14,310 nt of DNA. Source: Acidobacteriota bacterium. Its GTDB lineage: Bacteria; Acidobacteriota; Holophagae; Thermotomaculales; Thermotomaculaceae. Where the stretch lies: NCBI GenBank assembly GCA_027067895.1, contig JAMOUY010000054.1:1-14310 (forward strand). Reading direction: 5' to 3'. The notes under the pieces are model-generated. The model had not been told where the DNA came from. It saw only the letters and a list, made by a program, of their open reading frames with translations, and searched no databases. This document shows, one piece after another, positions 1-7,101 of this stretch. The position numbers and the translations under genes were made by a program. The first letter of the stretch is position 1. Each line of letters opens with the position of its first letter.

Positions 1-65
1 AAACAATTAAAATTATGAAAATCCCTTCCCGCTGCGCCCATAATAATTACATTGGTCTTTTTCAT
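1..65 (-). CDS. Cyclic 2,3-diphosphoglycerate synthetase-like P-loop protein (N-terminal fragment, runs off left edge)
   Basis: Only the first 21 codons are in the window. They read MKKTNVIIMGAAGRDFHNFN plus a Cys. The block IIMGAAGRDFHNFN is characteristic of the N terminus of the cyclic 2,3-diphosphoglycerate synthetase family, many bacterial members of which are annotated simply as GTPases. In methanogens the enzyme closes 2,3-diphosphoglycerate to its cyclic form with ATP; the role of the bacterial relatives is not settled. The ATG shares one base with the stop of the carbamoyltransferase gene (TAATG). It is preceded by a very strong ribosome-binding site, GGAGGAGGAG, which lies inside the Glu codons at the end of that upstream gene, so translation is probably coupled. 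It is the fourth visible gene of the metG operon. Identification rests on a short but distinctive motif. Confidence 0.65.
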   Translation of the reverse strand, partial: MKKTNVIIMGAAGRDFHNFNC

Positions 66-982
66 TACTCCTCCTCCTTAGAGAATATGTTTACCAGTAC
101 AGACTGGGAAACAAACATAAGATTTTTGGAATATCCTTCCAAATCAAGCAAGTCTTTTACGTCAGAACAAATCTCTTCCCCAATCCTTAAAGGCATGGGG
201 TGAAAAATTAAAACATCTTTTTTACCCGTTTTTTCAACAAGTTCTCTATTAACCGTGTATCCTTCAAAATCGCGAAACCTTTTTTCTTTCTCCTGCTCCA
301 TTCCTATTGAAACCCACACGTCTGTAACGATTACGTCCGCACCTTCCACACAGTCCAAATCGTTGGTTATTTGTAGGTTTGCACCGCTTTGTCTGTTAAA
401 CTCTTCGCTTTTTTCAACAACCTCCGGATTGGGTTCGTAATCTTTTGGGGTTATAACCGTAAGGTCTATTCCCATCAACGAGCAGAAAAGCATTGTTGAA
501 TGGCAGGTGTTGTATCCGTCCCCCACATAGCAGAATTTTAAGTTTTCCAAACTTCCTTTTTTCTCCAAAACAGTAAACCCAACAGTCAAAGCAACAAGGG
601 GAATATACATTCCGCTCATGCTGTTTATAACGGGAATTGAGCCGAAGTTTGCAAAATCCTCAACGTCCTGATGGGATAAAGCCCTTATGACAAGCCCGTC
701 AAGATAGCAGGATAAAGCCTTTGCAGTGTGATAGATAGACTCTCCCCTTTTTAACTGCAATTCGGAAGTTTTGAAAAAAATTGGATTTCCGCCAAGCCTG
801 AATATTCCGCTTTCAAAGGCAAATCTGCTTCTTGTGGATACCTTTTGAAAGTAAAGCCCGATAACCTTGTTTTTTAGAAAGTTTGAGAATTTATTTTCGT
901 TTTTTTTAAGTAATGTTGCCCCTTCAAAGATTTTTTCAATGTCAGACCTTTTTAAATCTCCGAGGGTCAACAAATGATTCAC
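65..982 (-). CDS. Divergent ornithine/aspartate carbamoyltransferase-family protein
   Basis: This is a 305-residue protein of the usual length for the transcarbamylase family, which transfers carbamoyl from carbamoyl phosphate to an amine. It keeps the phosphate-binding STRSR at 49-53, Arg100, the domain-2 block GDGYNTCHS at 154-162, and an ornithine-loop-like DVWVSIG at 221-227 (usually DxxxSMG). Other conserved blocks have changed. The position of the HPxQ motif reads IPLV (127-130), so the carbonyl-binding His is Ile and the Gln is Val. The HCLP motif reads HPMP (261-264), so the ornithine-binding Cys is Pro. The usual C-terminal ENRLHAQ is not recognisable near 286-294. Overall similarity is to ornithine transcarbamylase (argF/arcB), but the substrate is doubtful and the protein may be non-catalytic. 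The start is GTG at 982, overlapping the carbamate kinase stop as GTGA, which implies tight co-translation. Confidence 0.85.
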   Translation of the reverse strand: MNHLLTLGDLKRSDIEKIFEGATLLKKNENKFSNFLKNKVIGLYFQKVSTRSRFAFESGIFRLGGNPIFFKTSELQLKRGESIYHTAKALSCYLDGLVIRALSHQDVEDFANFGSIPVINSMSGMYIPLVALTVGFTVLEKKGSLENLKFCYVGDGYNTCHSTMLFCSLMGIDLTVITPKDYEPNPEVVEKSEEFNRQSGANLQITNDLDCVEGADVIVTDVWVSIGMEQEKEKRFRDFEGYTVNRELVEKTGKKDVLIFHPMPLRIGEEICSDVKDLLDLEGYSKNLMFVSQSVLVNIFSKEEE

Positions 983-1923
983 GGCACTATCCTCGTTCCT
1001 ACGTTTGAAATATCGTCCGCCTTTTCAATAGCCTCGGCAGAAGTTATAAGCACCTCTTTTCCGCCGTGTTTTATGTATTCAAGTGCCGCTTCAATTTTAG
1101 GTTTCATGCTTCCTGCGGGAAACTGCCCCTCTTCAAGCATTTTCTCGGCTTCTTCAACGGTAATCTTTTTTAACGGCTTCTGCGTCGGCTTGCCGAAATC
1201 TTTGTAAACAACGTCAACTCCGGTCAATATTATAAAAAGGTCTGCCTTCAATTCCCTTGCGAGAAGGCTTGAGGTGTAATCCTTGTCAATTACCGCCTCA
1301 ACACCTAAAAGATAGCCGGAAAAATCCCTCTTTACGGGAATTCCCCCGCCGCCGCCGGCAATTACCGTAAAACCTTTTTCAAGCAGAATTTTTATTGCAT
1401 CAATCTGGACAACTTCAAGGGGCTTGGGCGAAGGAACAACCTTTCTCCATCCCCTTCCCGCATCCTCTTTCATATGCCATTTTTTTGTCCTCATCAACTC
1501 TTCAGCCCTGAATTCTGGATAAAAAGGGCCTACCGGCTTTGTGGGATTCTTAAAAGCAGGGTCTTTATCGTCAACAACAACTTCGGTTATTATTGTCGCC
1601 ACCTTGGGGTCTTCTTTTGCGGCAATCAGCCTGTTTATGAGAGTCCTCTCAATCATGTAGCCCATGCTTCCCTCTGTCATTGCCCCGCAAATGTCAAGTG
1701 TATAGGGGGGAATCTCGCTTATAGCCCTCTCCTGCTGAATAAGAATGTTTCCAACCTGAGGGCCGTTGCCGTGAACAACAAGAAGTTTGTATCCGCTTTT
1801 TATTACGTGAAACATCATCTCGGCAGCTTTTTTTGCATTTTCAAGTTGCTCGGCCTGTGTGCCCTTTTGTCCCGCCTTAATTAAGGCATTTCCACCGAAA
1901 GCGATTACCGCGGTTTTTTTCAT
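979..1923 (-). CDS. arcC: Carbamate kinase
   Basis: Carbamate kinase reversibly transfers phosphate between carbamoyl phosphate and ADP, giving ATP, carbamate and then ammonia plus CO2. It is cytoplasmic and belongs to the amino-acid kinase fold. The 314-residue protein matches the family from end to end: AFGGNALI at 8-15, HGNGPQVGN at 51-59, the Gly-rich AGGGGGIPV at 189-197, DKDYTSSLLA at 213-222, FPAGSMKPKIEAA at 268-280 and the C-terminal GTRIVP. The ATG is preceded by AAGGGGAA, which overlaps the metG stop codon, with only 10 bases between the genes. It overlaps the following carbamoyltransferase homologue by four bases. There is no arginine deiminase gene here, so a classical arginine-deiminase operon is not shown. 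In some archaea enzymes of this family run in the synthetic direction, so the direction of flux is open. Confidence 0.95.
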   Translation of the reverse strand: MKKTAVIAFGGNALIKAGQKGTQAEQLENAKKAAEMMFHVIKSGYKLLVVHGNGPQVGNILIQQERAISEIPPYTLDICGAMTEGSMGYMIERTLINRLIAAKEDPKVATIITEVVVDDKDPAFKNPTKPVGPFYPEFRAEELMRTKKWHMKEDAGRGWRKVVPSPKPLEVVQIDAIKILLEKGFTVIAGGGGGIPVKRDFSGYLLGVEAVIDKDYTSSLLARELKADLFIILTGVDVVYKDFGKPTQKPLKKITVEEAEKMLEEGQFPAGSMKPKIEAALEYIKHGGKEVLITSAEAIEKADDISNVGTRIVP

Positions 1924-1933
1924 AAAATTCCCC

Positions 1934-3853
1934 TTACTTTACTCTGTATCCGGGTTTTGCTCCCTCTTCCGGGGCGAGAAGAAAGGGCTCTCCGTCTTCT
2001 CCGGATGCGGCAAGAAGCATTCCGTTTGACTCAACACCCATCAATTTTGCAGGCTTCAAGTTTGCCACAACGACAATCAACCTTCCAACAAGGTCTTCCG
2101 GTTTGTATTTTTTGCCTATTCCCGCAACTATCTGCCTCTTTTCGTCTCCCAAATCTATCTGCAATTTCAAAAGTTTGTTTGATTTCTCTATTTTTTCAGC
2201 CTCAATAACCTTTGCCACTTTTAACTCAACCTTTGCAAAATCCTCAATTGAAATTCTGTTGTCGTTTTCCACTTTTTCCTCCTTCTGTTTTTGGTTATCC
2301 GCATCTTTAAAGTATTCTTTTACGTCAATTCTCGGAAACAAATGCTCTTTCACCGCATTTATTTTTGTCCCGCTTTCAAGTACGCCGAATTTCAAGAAAG
2401 ACAGAGGGCTCTCCTCTATGTTTCTGTCAAAACCTATTCTGTTCCAAATTTCCTGAGATTTTCCCGGCATAACCGGGGAAATATAGAGAGCAAGAAGCCT
2501 TAACGACTCTGCAAGCACATATAGAACAGTGTCAAGTTTATCGGTACTTTCCGGGTCTTTTACAAGTTGCCACGGCTCAACATTTACAATAAATTTGTTC
2601 AAATGGTTTAAATACGTCCATACCTCGGCGAGGGCTTTGTGAAACTGATAGGTGTCAAAATAACTTTCCCAGTTTACCCCGCAGGTTTTCGCAAGGGATT
2701 CTATCTCTTTATAAATCTCGGAATTTCTGTCAGGCTCGGGAATCTTTCCGTCCCTATATTTTGAAATCATGGACAATGTCCTTGAAACAAGGTTTCCCAA
2801 ATCGTTGGCAAGGTCGGAATTAAGCCTGCTTAGAAAAGCCTCGTCGGAAAAGTTGCAATCGTTTCCGAAAACCATCTCCCTCATTAAAAAGTATCTCAAT
2901 GCGTCTGCGCCAAATTGTTCAAGAAGGTACTGTGGCCTTACAATATTTCCCACAGATTTTGACATCTTTCCTTCGTCTTTAAGCCACCATCCGTGGGCAA
3001 ACACCGTTTTGGGCAAAGGAAGACCGGCAGACATTAAGAAAGCAGGCCAGTAAACCGCATGAAACCTTAAAATATCTTTCCCAACAAGGTGCAATTTTGC
3101 AGGCCAGTATTTTTTAAACAATTCGGTTTCTTCCGGATAGCCCAAAGCTGTTATATAGTTTGAAAGCGCGTCAAGCCAGACATACATAACATGCTTTTCG
3201 TCCCCGGGAATGGGTATTCCCCACTTAAAACTCGTTCTTGAAATCGATAAATCTTTAAGTCCGCCTTTTACAAAAGATATTACTTCGTTTCTTCTGTTTT
3301 CAGGCTGAATAAAATCGGGGTTTTGCTCGTAAAATTCAAGAAGTTTTTTTTGATATTTGGAAAGTTTGAAAAAGTATGACTCTTCTTCAACGTCTTCAAC
3401 AGGCTTTCCGCAGTCGGGACATTTGTTGTTTTTCGCCTGAAACTCGGTTAAAACCGCTTCGCAGGAAACGCAGTATTTTCCTTTATATTTTCCAAGGTAA
3501 ATATCCCCGTTTTCTTTCATTTTTTCAAAAAGCGCTACCGCTCCTTTTATGTGCCTTTCCTCGGTTGTCCTTATGAAATCGTTGTTTTTTATGTAAAGTT
3601 TCGGCCAAAGCTGTTTGTAATTTTCAACAACTTTATCGGCAAGTTCAATGGGACTCATTCCCTTTTCTTTTGCCGCTTTTTCTACCTTTAATCCGTGCTC
3701 GTCCGTACCTGTAAGAAAATAAACGTCATATCCCATAAGTCTTTTGTATCTTGCAACAACATCGGCAACCACAGTTGTGTAAACATGGCCTATATGTGGC
3801 AGGTCGTTAACGTAATAAATCGGGGTTGTTACGTAAAATGTTTTGTTTTCCAT
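1934..3853 (-). CDS. metG: Methionine--tRNA ligase with C-terminal tRNA-binding domain
   Basis: Methionyl-tRNA synthetase charges tRNA-Met using ATP. With the start chosen here the protein has 639 residues. HIGH is at 20-23, a single Cys4 zinc knuckle uses C128, C131, C145 and C148, and KMSKS is at 296-300. A Lys/Glu-rich linker follows, and then an EMAP/Trbp111-type OB-fold tRNA-binding domain from about 536 to 639 (IEDFAKVELKVAKV and further on ANLKPAKLMGVESNGM). The fused domain normally mediates dimerisation and tRNA affinity. The frame is open to an ATG at 3877, but the internal ATG at 3853 has AAAGGAGAAGG just upstream and begins MENKTFYVTTPIYYV, as family members do. It is the first gene of an operon that continues into carbamate kinase, and it is divergent from the Ser/Thr kinase gene at 3984. 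Confidence 0.96.
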   Translation of the reverse strand: MENKTFYVTTPIYYVNDLPHIGHVYTTVVADVVARYKRLMGYDVYFLTGTDEHGLKVEKAAKEKGMSPIELADKVVENYKQLWPKLYIKNNDFIRTTEERHIKGAVALFEKMKENGDIYLGKYKGKYCVSCEAVLTEFQAKNNKCPDCGKPVEDVEEESYFFKLSKYQKKLLEFYEQNPDFIQPENRRNEVISFVKGGLKDLSISRTSFKWGIPIPGDEKHVMYVWLDALSNYITALGYPEETELFKKYWPAKLHLVGKDILRFHAVYWPAFLMSAGLPLPKTVFAHGWWLKDEGKMSKSVGNIVRPQYLLEQFGADALRYFLMREMVFGNDCNFSDEAFLSRLNSDLANDLGNLVSRTLSMISKYRDGKIPEPDRNSEIYKEIESLAKTCGVNWESYFDTYQFHKALAEVWTYLNHLNKFIVNVEPWQLVKDPESTDKLDTVLYVLAESLRLLALYISPVMPGKSQEIWNRIGFDRNIEESPLSFLKFGVLESGTKINAVKEHLFPRIDVKEYFKDADNQKQKEEKVENDNRISIEDFAKVELKVAKVIEAEKIEKSNKLLKLQIDLGDEKRQIVAGIGKKYKPEDLVGRLIVVVANLKPAKLMGVESNGMLLAASGEDGEPFLLAPEEGAKPGYRVK

Positions 3854-3983
3854 ACCTTCTCCTTTAACAGTCTTCATAAGAATTCTAATTTATAAAAAAG
3901 TTAGTTTCAACAAAATTTAGCATATATTTCACATTTTAAAAATTAAATTTGTATTTGGAAGACTCAAAAAGTAAAATATAGGT
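3854..3983. promoter_or_regulatory. Divergent promoter region between metG and the Ser/Thr kinase gene
   Basis: This 130-base, very AT-rich gap must hold the start signals of two divergent transcripts. On the plus strand TTGTAT (3949-3954) and TAAAAT (3972-3977) are 17 bases apart. The -10 matches well but the -35 matches only in its first three bases, and the predicted start would fall on or next to the kinase ATG. On the minus strand the best -10 is TATAAA (complement of 3889-3894), with only a poorly spaced TTGTTG upstream. The metG ribosome-binding site AAAGGAG also lies here. The region must be regulatory by position; the individual boxes are weak. Confidence 0.45.
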
Positions 3984-5243
3984 ATGAAGTTTAGGAAGAT
4001 AAACAAGTATGAAATCGTTGACATTATAGGCCAAGGAAGCATGGGAGTGGTTTACAAGTGCATAGATACCGTACTAAACAGGTATGTGGCACTAAAAACA
4101 CTTAACCTTCAAATGGCAAGCAATACGGAAATTCGGGAAAGATTTTACAGGGAAGCGAAAATATTGGCAAATCTTACCCACACAAACATAGTGCAGGTTT
4201 ACGAGTTAAAAGAGTATGAAAATTTTTGTTATATCGTTATGGAATACCTCGAAGGGGAAAGCCTGAAAAGCATAATCTCAAACAAAAAACCGTTGTCCCC
4301 ACTTTCCAAACTTGAAATTGTCAGACAAATAGCAACGGGAATAGCCTATGCGCATTCCAAAGGGGTAATACACAGGGATTTAAAGCCTGCAAATATATTT
4401 ATAAGAGACGACGGGGTGGTAAAGATACTTGATTTCGGCGTTGCAAAACTAAAAACATCGGATATGACTGCAAAGGGCGTTATTTTAGGCACAATTTCCT
4501 ATATGGCACCTGAACAGTTAAGGGGGGCGGATGTTGACGAAAGGTCTGACATATTTTCAATTGGGGCAATAATGTATGAGATGTTCTCATATCAAAAGCC
4601 TTTCAATGCAACGTCAGTAACCGATGTAATGAGTAAAATTGTTAACAAAATGCCGGATTATATCCCAAGAGCAACAAAGGACATAAACGATATAATTTTC
4701 AAATGCCTTGCAAAAAATCCAAACGAAAGATATCAAAAAGCGGAAAAGCTTATTGAAGCAATAGAACAGGTAATAACAAAACAAAAAGAAAAAAAACAGA
4801 AATCAAGGAGTTTTATAGACCATACAATTACATCTCAAATACTCAACGTAAAAGAGCAGATTAAAAAACTTAAAGAATTAAAAAACAAAATTGACAGCCA
4901 TATAAATCAGGCTAAAAAATATCTCAAAGAAGACAAACTTGAAGAAGCGATAAAAGAAGCAAAAATAGTACTTGAACTTGACAATGCAAATCAAGAGGCT
5001 GAAAAAGTTATTGAAAAAGCAAAAAAATCCATAAAATTAAAAGAAGAACAGGAAAAATTAAAGGTTAAATGGATAAAAGAAAAACTAATTGAAGCAAACG
5101 AACACTATGATTCCGGAAATTTAATACGGGCTTGCGAAGTGTGCGAAAGTATCTTAAAGGTTGACCCTTCAAATCACGATGCAAAGGTGATAAAATCCAT
5201 CTGCATAAAAAAGATAAAGGAATTTCTTGAAAGAGTTGAATAA
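3984..5243 (+). CDS. Cytoplasmic Hanks-type Ser/Thr protein kinase with C-terminal TPR-like helical region
   Basis: This 419-residue protein is predicted to phosphorylate Ser/Thr on target proteins. The kinase domain spans about 10-265 and carries the full set of catalytic residues: Gly loop GQGSMG (16-21), Lys38, Glu57, HRDLKPAN (130-137), DFG (150-152) and APEQ (175-178). A Lys-rich hinge with coiled-coil character follows (265-300). Two TPR-like helical hairpins come next, around 303-336 (ending VLELDNANQEAE) and 366-400 (ending ILKVDPSNHDA). There is no transmembrane segment, so it should be soluble and may use the helical tail to bind partners. The ribosome-binding site is weak; only AGG lies close to the ATG, which fits a leaderless or poorly initiated message. 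The downstream phosphatase gene overlaps its 3' end. Confidence 0.93.
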   Translation: MKFRKINKYEIVDIIGQGSMGVVYKCIDTVLNRYVALKTLNLQMASNTEIRERFYREAKILANLTHTNIVQVYELKEYENFCYIVMEYLEGESLKSIISNKKPLSPLSKLEIVRQIATGIAYAHSKGVIHRDLKPANIFIRDDGVVKILDFGVAKLKTSDMTAKGVILGTISYMAPEQLRGADVDERSDIFSIGAIMYEMFSYQKPFNATSVTDVMSKIVNKMPDYIPRATKDINDIIFKCLAKNPNERYQKAEKLIEAIEQVITKQKEKKQKSRSFIDHTITSQILNVKEQIKKLKELKNKIDSHINQAKKYLKEDKLEEAIKEAKIVLELDNANQEAEKVIEKAKKSIKLKEEQEKLKVKWIKEKLIEANEHYDSGNLIRACEVCESILKVDPSNHDAKVIKSICIKKIKEFLERVE

Positions 5244-5886
5244 AATAGTAATTTTTGATTTAGACGGCACATTGGCAGACTCAATAGACGATTTGGTATT
5301 GTCTGCAAACGAAACAAGAAAGGTTTTTAACCTTCCCCCTCTTTCAAAAAAGATAATTTCGTCTTTTGTGGGAGACGGATTAAATCTTTTTGTTGAAAGG
5401 CTTTTTAAAGATTCGGATATTGGAATTGAAGAGGCAATCAAAACCTTTAAAGAAAAATACTCAACCCATCTTACCGACAACACAAAATTTTATCCCGGGA
5501 CAACGGAATGTATAAGAAAACTGAGAAAAAACGGATTTGTCACCGGAATTTTGTCAAACAAAAAGGAAAAACTTTCAAAACTTTTGGTGGAAAATTTGGG
5601 ATTTAGCCATCTTTTTGATTTCATTTACGGCGGGGACAGTTTTGAGGAAAAGAAACCATCTCCCCTTCCCATACTGAAAATTCTTGAAAAGTTTGACGGG
5701 GATAAAGCAAACTCTTTTATGGTGGGAGACAGTTGTAACGACGTATTAAGCGGGAATAAAGCGGGAATAAAAACAATTGAGGTTATATACGGATTTAATA
5801 AAGACATTCATTTAAAAAATTGCAAGGCGGATTTTACCGCAGAAAAACCGGCAGATATTTGCAAAATTATTTTAGAAAAACAATAA
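5227..5886 (+). CDS. gph: HAD-superfamily hydrolase, phosphoglycolate phosphatase-like
   Basis: A 219-residue HAD phosphatase with an alpha-helical cap, close in form to Gph, which hydrolyses 2-phosphoglycolate to glycolate. Motif I is FDLDGTLADS with nucleophile Asp11 and Asp13. Motif II is the Ser110 of ILSNKKEK, motif III the Lys of EKKPSP (142/143), and motif IV GDSCND with Asp168 and Asp172. Substrate assignment within this family is unreliable, so other phosphosugars or nucleotides are possible. The start is not ATG. TTG at 5227 is preferred because AAAGGA sits five bases upstream; a second TTG at 5236 would give a protein three residues shorter. Either start overlaps the kinase gene (by 17 bases for 5227), so the two are co-transcribed. 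Its 3' end overlaps the convergent Smr gene by 20 bases. Confidence 0.85.
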   Translation: MKELNKIVIFDLDGTLADSIDDLVLSANETRKVFNLPPLSKKIISSFVGDGLNLFVERLFKDSDIGIEEAIKTFKEKYSTHLTDNTKFYPGTTECIRKLRKNGFVTGILSNKKEKLSKLLVENLGFSHLFDFIYGGDSFEEKKPSPLPILKILEKFDGDKANSFMVGDSCNDVLSGNKAGIKTIEVIYGFNKDIHLKNCKADFTAEKPADICKIILEKQ

Positions 5887-6313
5887 AGGCTCCTTCGCCG
5901 CCGTGAATTTTCGGTGCAATTCCATAATTTCTAATAAAAAATTTTCCATCATTTTTAAACCACTTCTCAACAAAAGGCTTTAACGAGGGATTTCCCTTAG
6001 AATGTTTGCCCTTTCCCGTAATTATGAGTAAAATTTTCATTTTCTCAGATTTTGCAGAAACGAAAAACCGTTCAAGTTTATCAGATGCCTGTTTTACAGT
6101 TAAACCGTGTAAATCAAGGGTATCGTCCACACTTAAATTTGCCTTTTTGGGGATTTTTATTTTGTTTGGAAGAGAAGAAAAATCTGCGCTTTTTTCGGGA
6201 ATAAGCGGAAGATTTTCCATACTTTTTATAAATTCTTCAAACTCTTTCCTCTCAGATTCTTCGTTTTTTAAACCGAAAATCTTTTCCCAGTCTTCATTAG
6301 AAATTTTTTTCAT
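5867..6313 (-). CDS. Small Smr-domain protein
   Basis: A 148-residue protein whose C-terminal half (about 65-148) is an Smr domain, a fold found in MutS2 and in stand-alone nucleases or RNA/DNA-binding proteins. Visible markers are DLHG at 67-70, ITGKGKHSKG at 98-107 and the closing GGEGAFIVFLK at 138-148. The N-terminal 60 residues are charged and look disordered. A longer frame opens at ATG 6343, but ATG 6313 is preferred because it forms an ATGA overlap with the stop of the methyltransferase gene and begins MKKISNEDWEKIFG, a typical Smr-protein opening. No strong ribosome-binding site precedes either start, which fits coupled translation. It is the last gene of the cluster that begins at 10425. 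Nucleic-acid cleavage is a family-level guess. Confidence 0.88.
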   Translation of the reverse strand: MKKISNEDWEKIFGLKNEESERKEFEEFIKSMENLPLIPEKSADFSSLPNKIKIPKKANLSVDDTLDLHGLTVKQASDKLERFFVSAKSEKMKILLIITGKGKHSKGNPSLKPFVEKWFKNDGKFFIRNYGIAPKIHGGEGAFIVFLK

Positions 6314-7086
6314 TTTTTTCTTAAAACAAGAATCATTCGCCAAGAGTCTTTTGAATTATCAAGAGGCTTGTCAAACCTGAATGAGCCGAAAGAGTTTACA
6401 ATTTCAAATTCAGAGGAACACTCAACAAAATGTACTATCTCTTGATAGAGATAAATTCTAAACTTTTCAACCATGTTTATGTTGATTTCTTTTTCCCCGT
6501 CAATAACTTTGATAATCGGTTTTGTTGTAACAATATGAGTTAGAATGTCAACAGGGGTTCTTTCGTTGTCCCAGTCAACTTCAATTTCTATGTTTCCGTC
6601 AGTCTCAACCCAACTGTTTGAGGTTGAAGGTTTATTTGTAATAAATTCCCTCGGATGATTCATTTCAATAATGTAAAGACCGCCCGCATCAAGCGAATCG
6701 GAAACTCTTTTCAAATGAGCTTCAACATCTTCGTTTCTCAAAAGATAATTGAAACCGGTAAGAAGGTTTATTGCGCATCCGAATTTTTTTTCGGAAGTAA
6801 ACGAAACCATATTGTCAACCCAAAGGGTGGCGTTTACGCCTGCATTTTCAGATTTTTTTTGAGCATATTCAATCATTCGGGGTGAAATATCAAAACCGCT
6901 CACATCAAATCCCCTCTTCCCCATTTCAACAAGATGGGAACCTGTACCGCAGGCTATGTCAAGAAGGGAAAAATTATCGGACTTGGAATGCACGGCAATC
7001 TGTTTTTCAATAAAATCGCATTCCAAGTCCAAATCCCTATAACCAAAGGCTATATCGTAATATTTCGGGTAATTGTAAATACTCAT
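6310..7086 (-). CDS. Class I SAM-dependent methyltransferase
   Basis: A 258-residue Rossmann-fold methyltransferase. Motif I LDIACGTGSH is at 42-51 and binds S-adenosylmethionine; Asp66 in GFDISPRMIEYAQ is the expected ribose-binding acid. A downstream strand-rich segment (about 145-225) forms a variable lid seen in small-molecule methyltransferases of the Methyltransf_25 type. The substrate cannot be told. The ribosome-binding site is weak (no clear GGAG within 12 bases), and the gene starts 15 bases after the 79-residue coiled-coil gene, so translation may depend on its neighbours. It overlaps the Smr gene by four bases. There is no sign that it is linked functionally to the kinase two genes upstream beyond being co-oriented. 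Confidence 0.88.
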   Translation of the reverse strand: MSIYNYPKYYDIAFGYRDLDLECDFIEKQIAVHSKSDNFSLLDIACGTGSHLVEMGKRGFDVSGFDISPRMIEYAQKKSENAGVNATLWVDNMVSFTSEKKFGCAINLLTGFNYLLRNEDVEAHLKRVSDSLDAGGLYIIEMNHPREFITNKPSTSNSWVETDGNIEIEVDWDNERTPVDILTHIVTTKPIIKVIDGEKEININMVEKFRIYLYQEIVHFVECSSEFEIVNSFGSFRFDKPLDNSKDSWRMILVLRKK

Positions 7087-7101
7087 CGGCTAATTTTGTT
7101 T

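Noticed and set aside
1474..1884. Plus-strand open frame of 136 codons
   Set aside because: It lies wholly antisense to the well-conserved carbamate kinase gene and encodes no recognisable protein.
3854..3877. Longer metG start adding eight residues (MKTVKGEG)
   Set aside because: The additional codons contain the ribosome-binding site AAAGGAG for the internal ATG at 3853, and family members begin at the equivalent of the shorter start.
5867..5886. Terminator between the convergent HAD and Smr genes
   Set aside because: The two coding regions overlap by 20 bases and I see no GC-rich hairpin with a T-run on either strand.
6314..6343. Longer Smr protein start adding ten residues
   Set aside because: It would overlap the methyltransferase gene by 34 bases; the ATGA overlap at 6313 is the more usual arrangement, though the longer start cannot be excluded.
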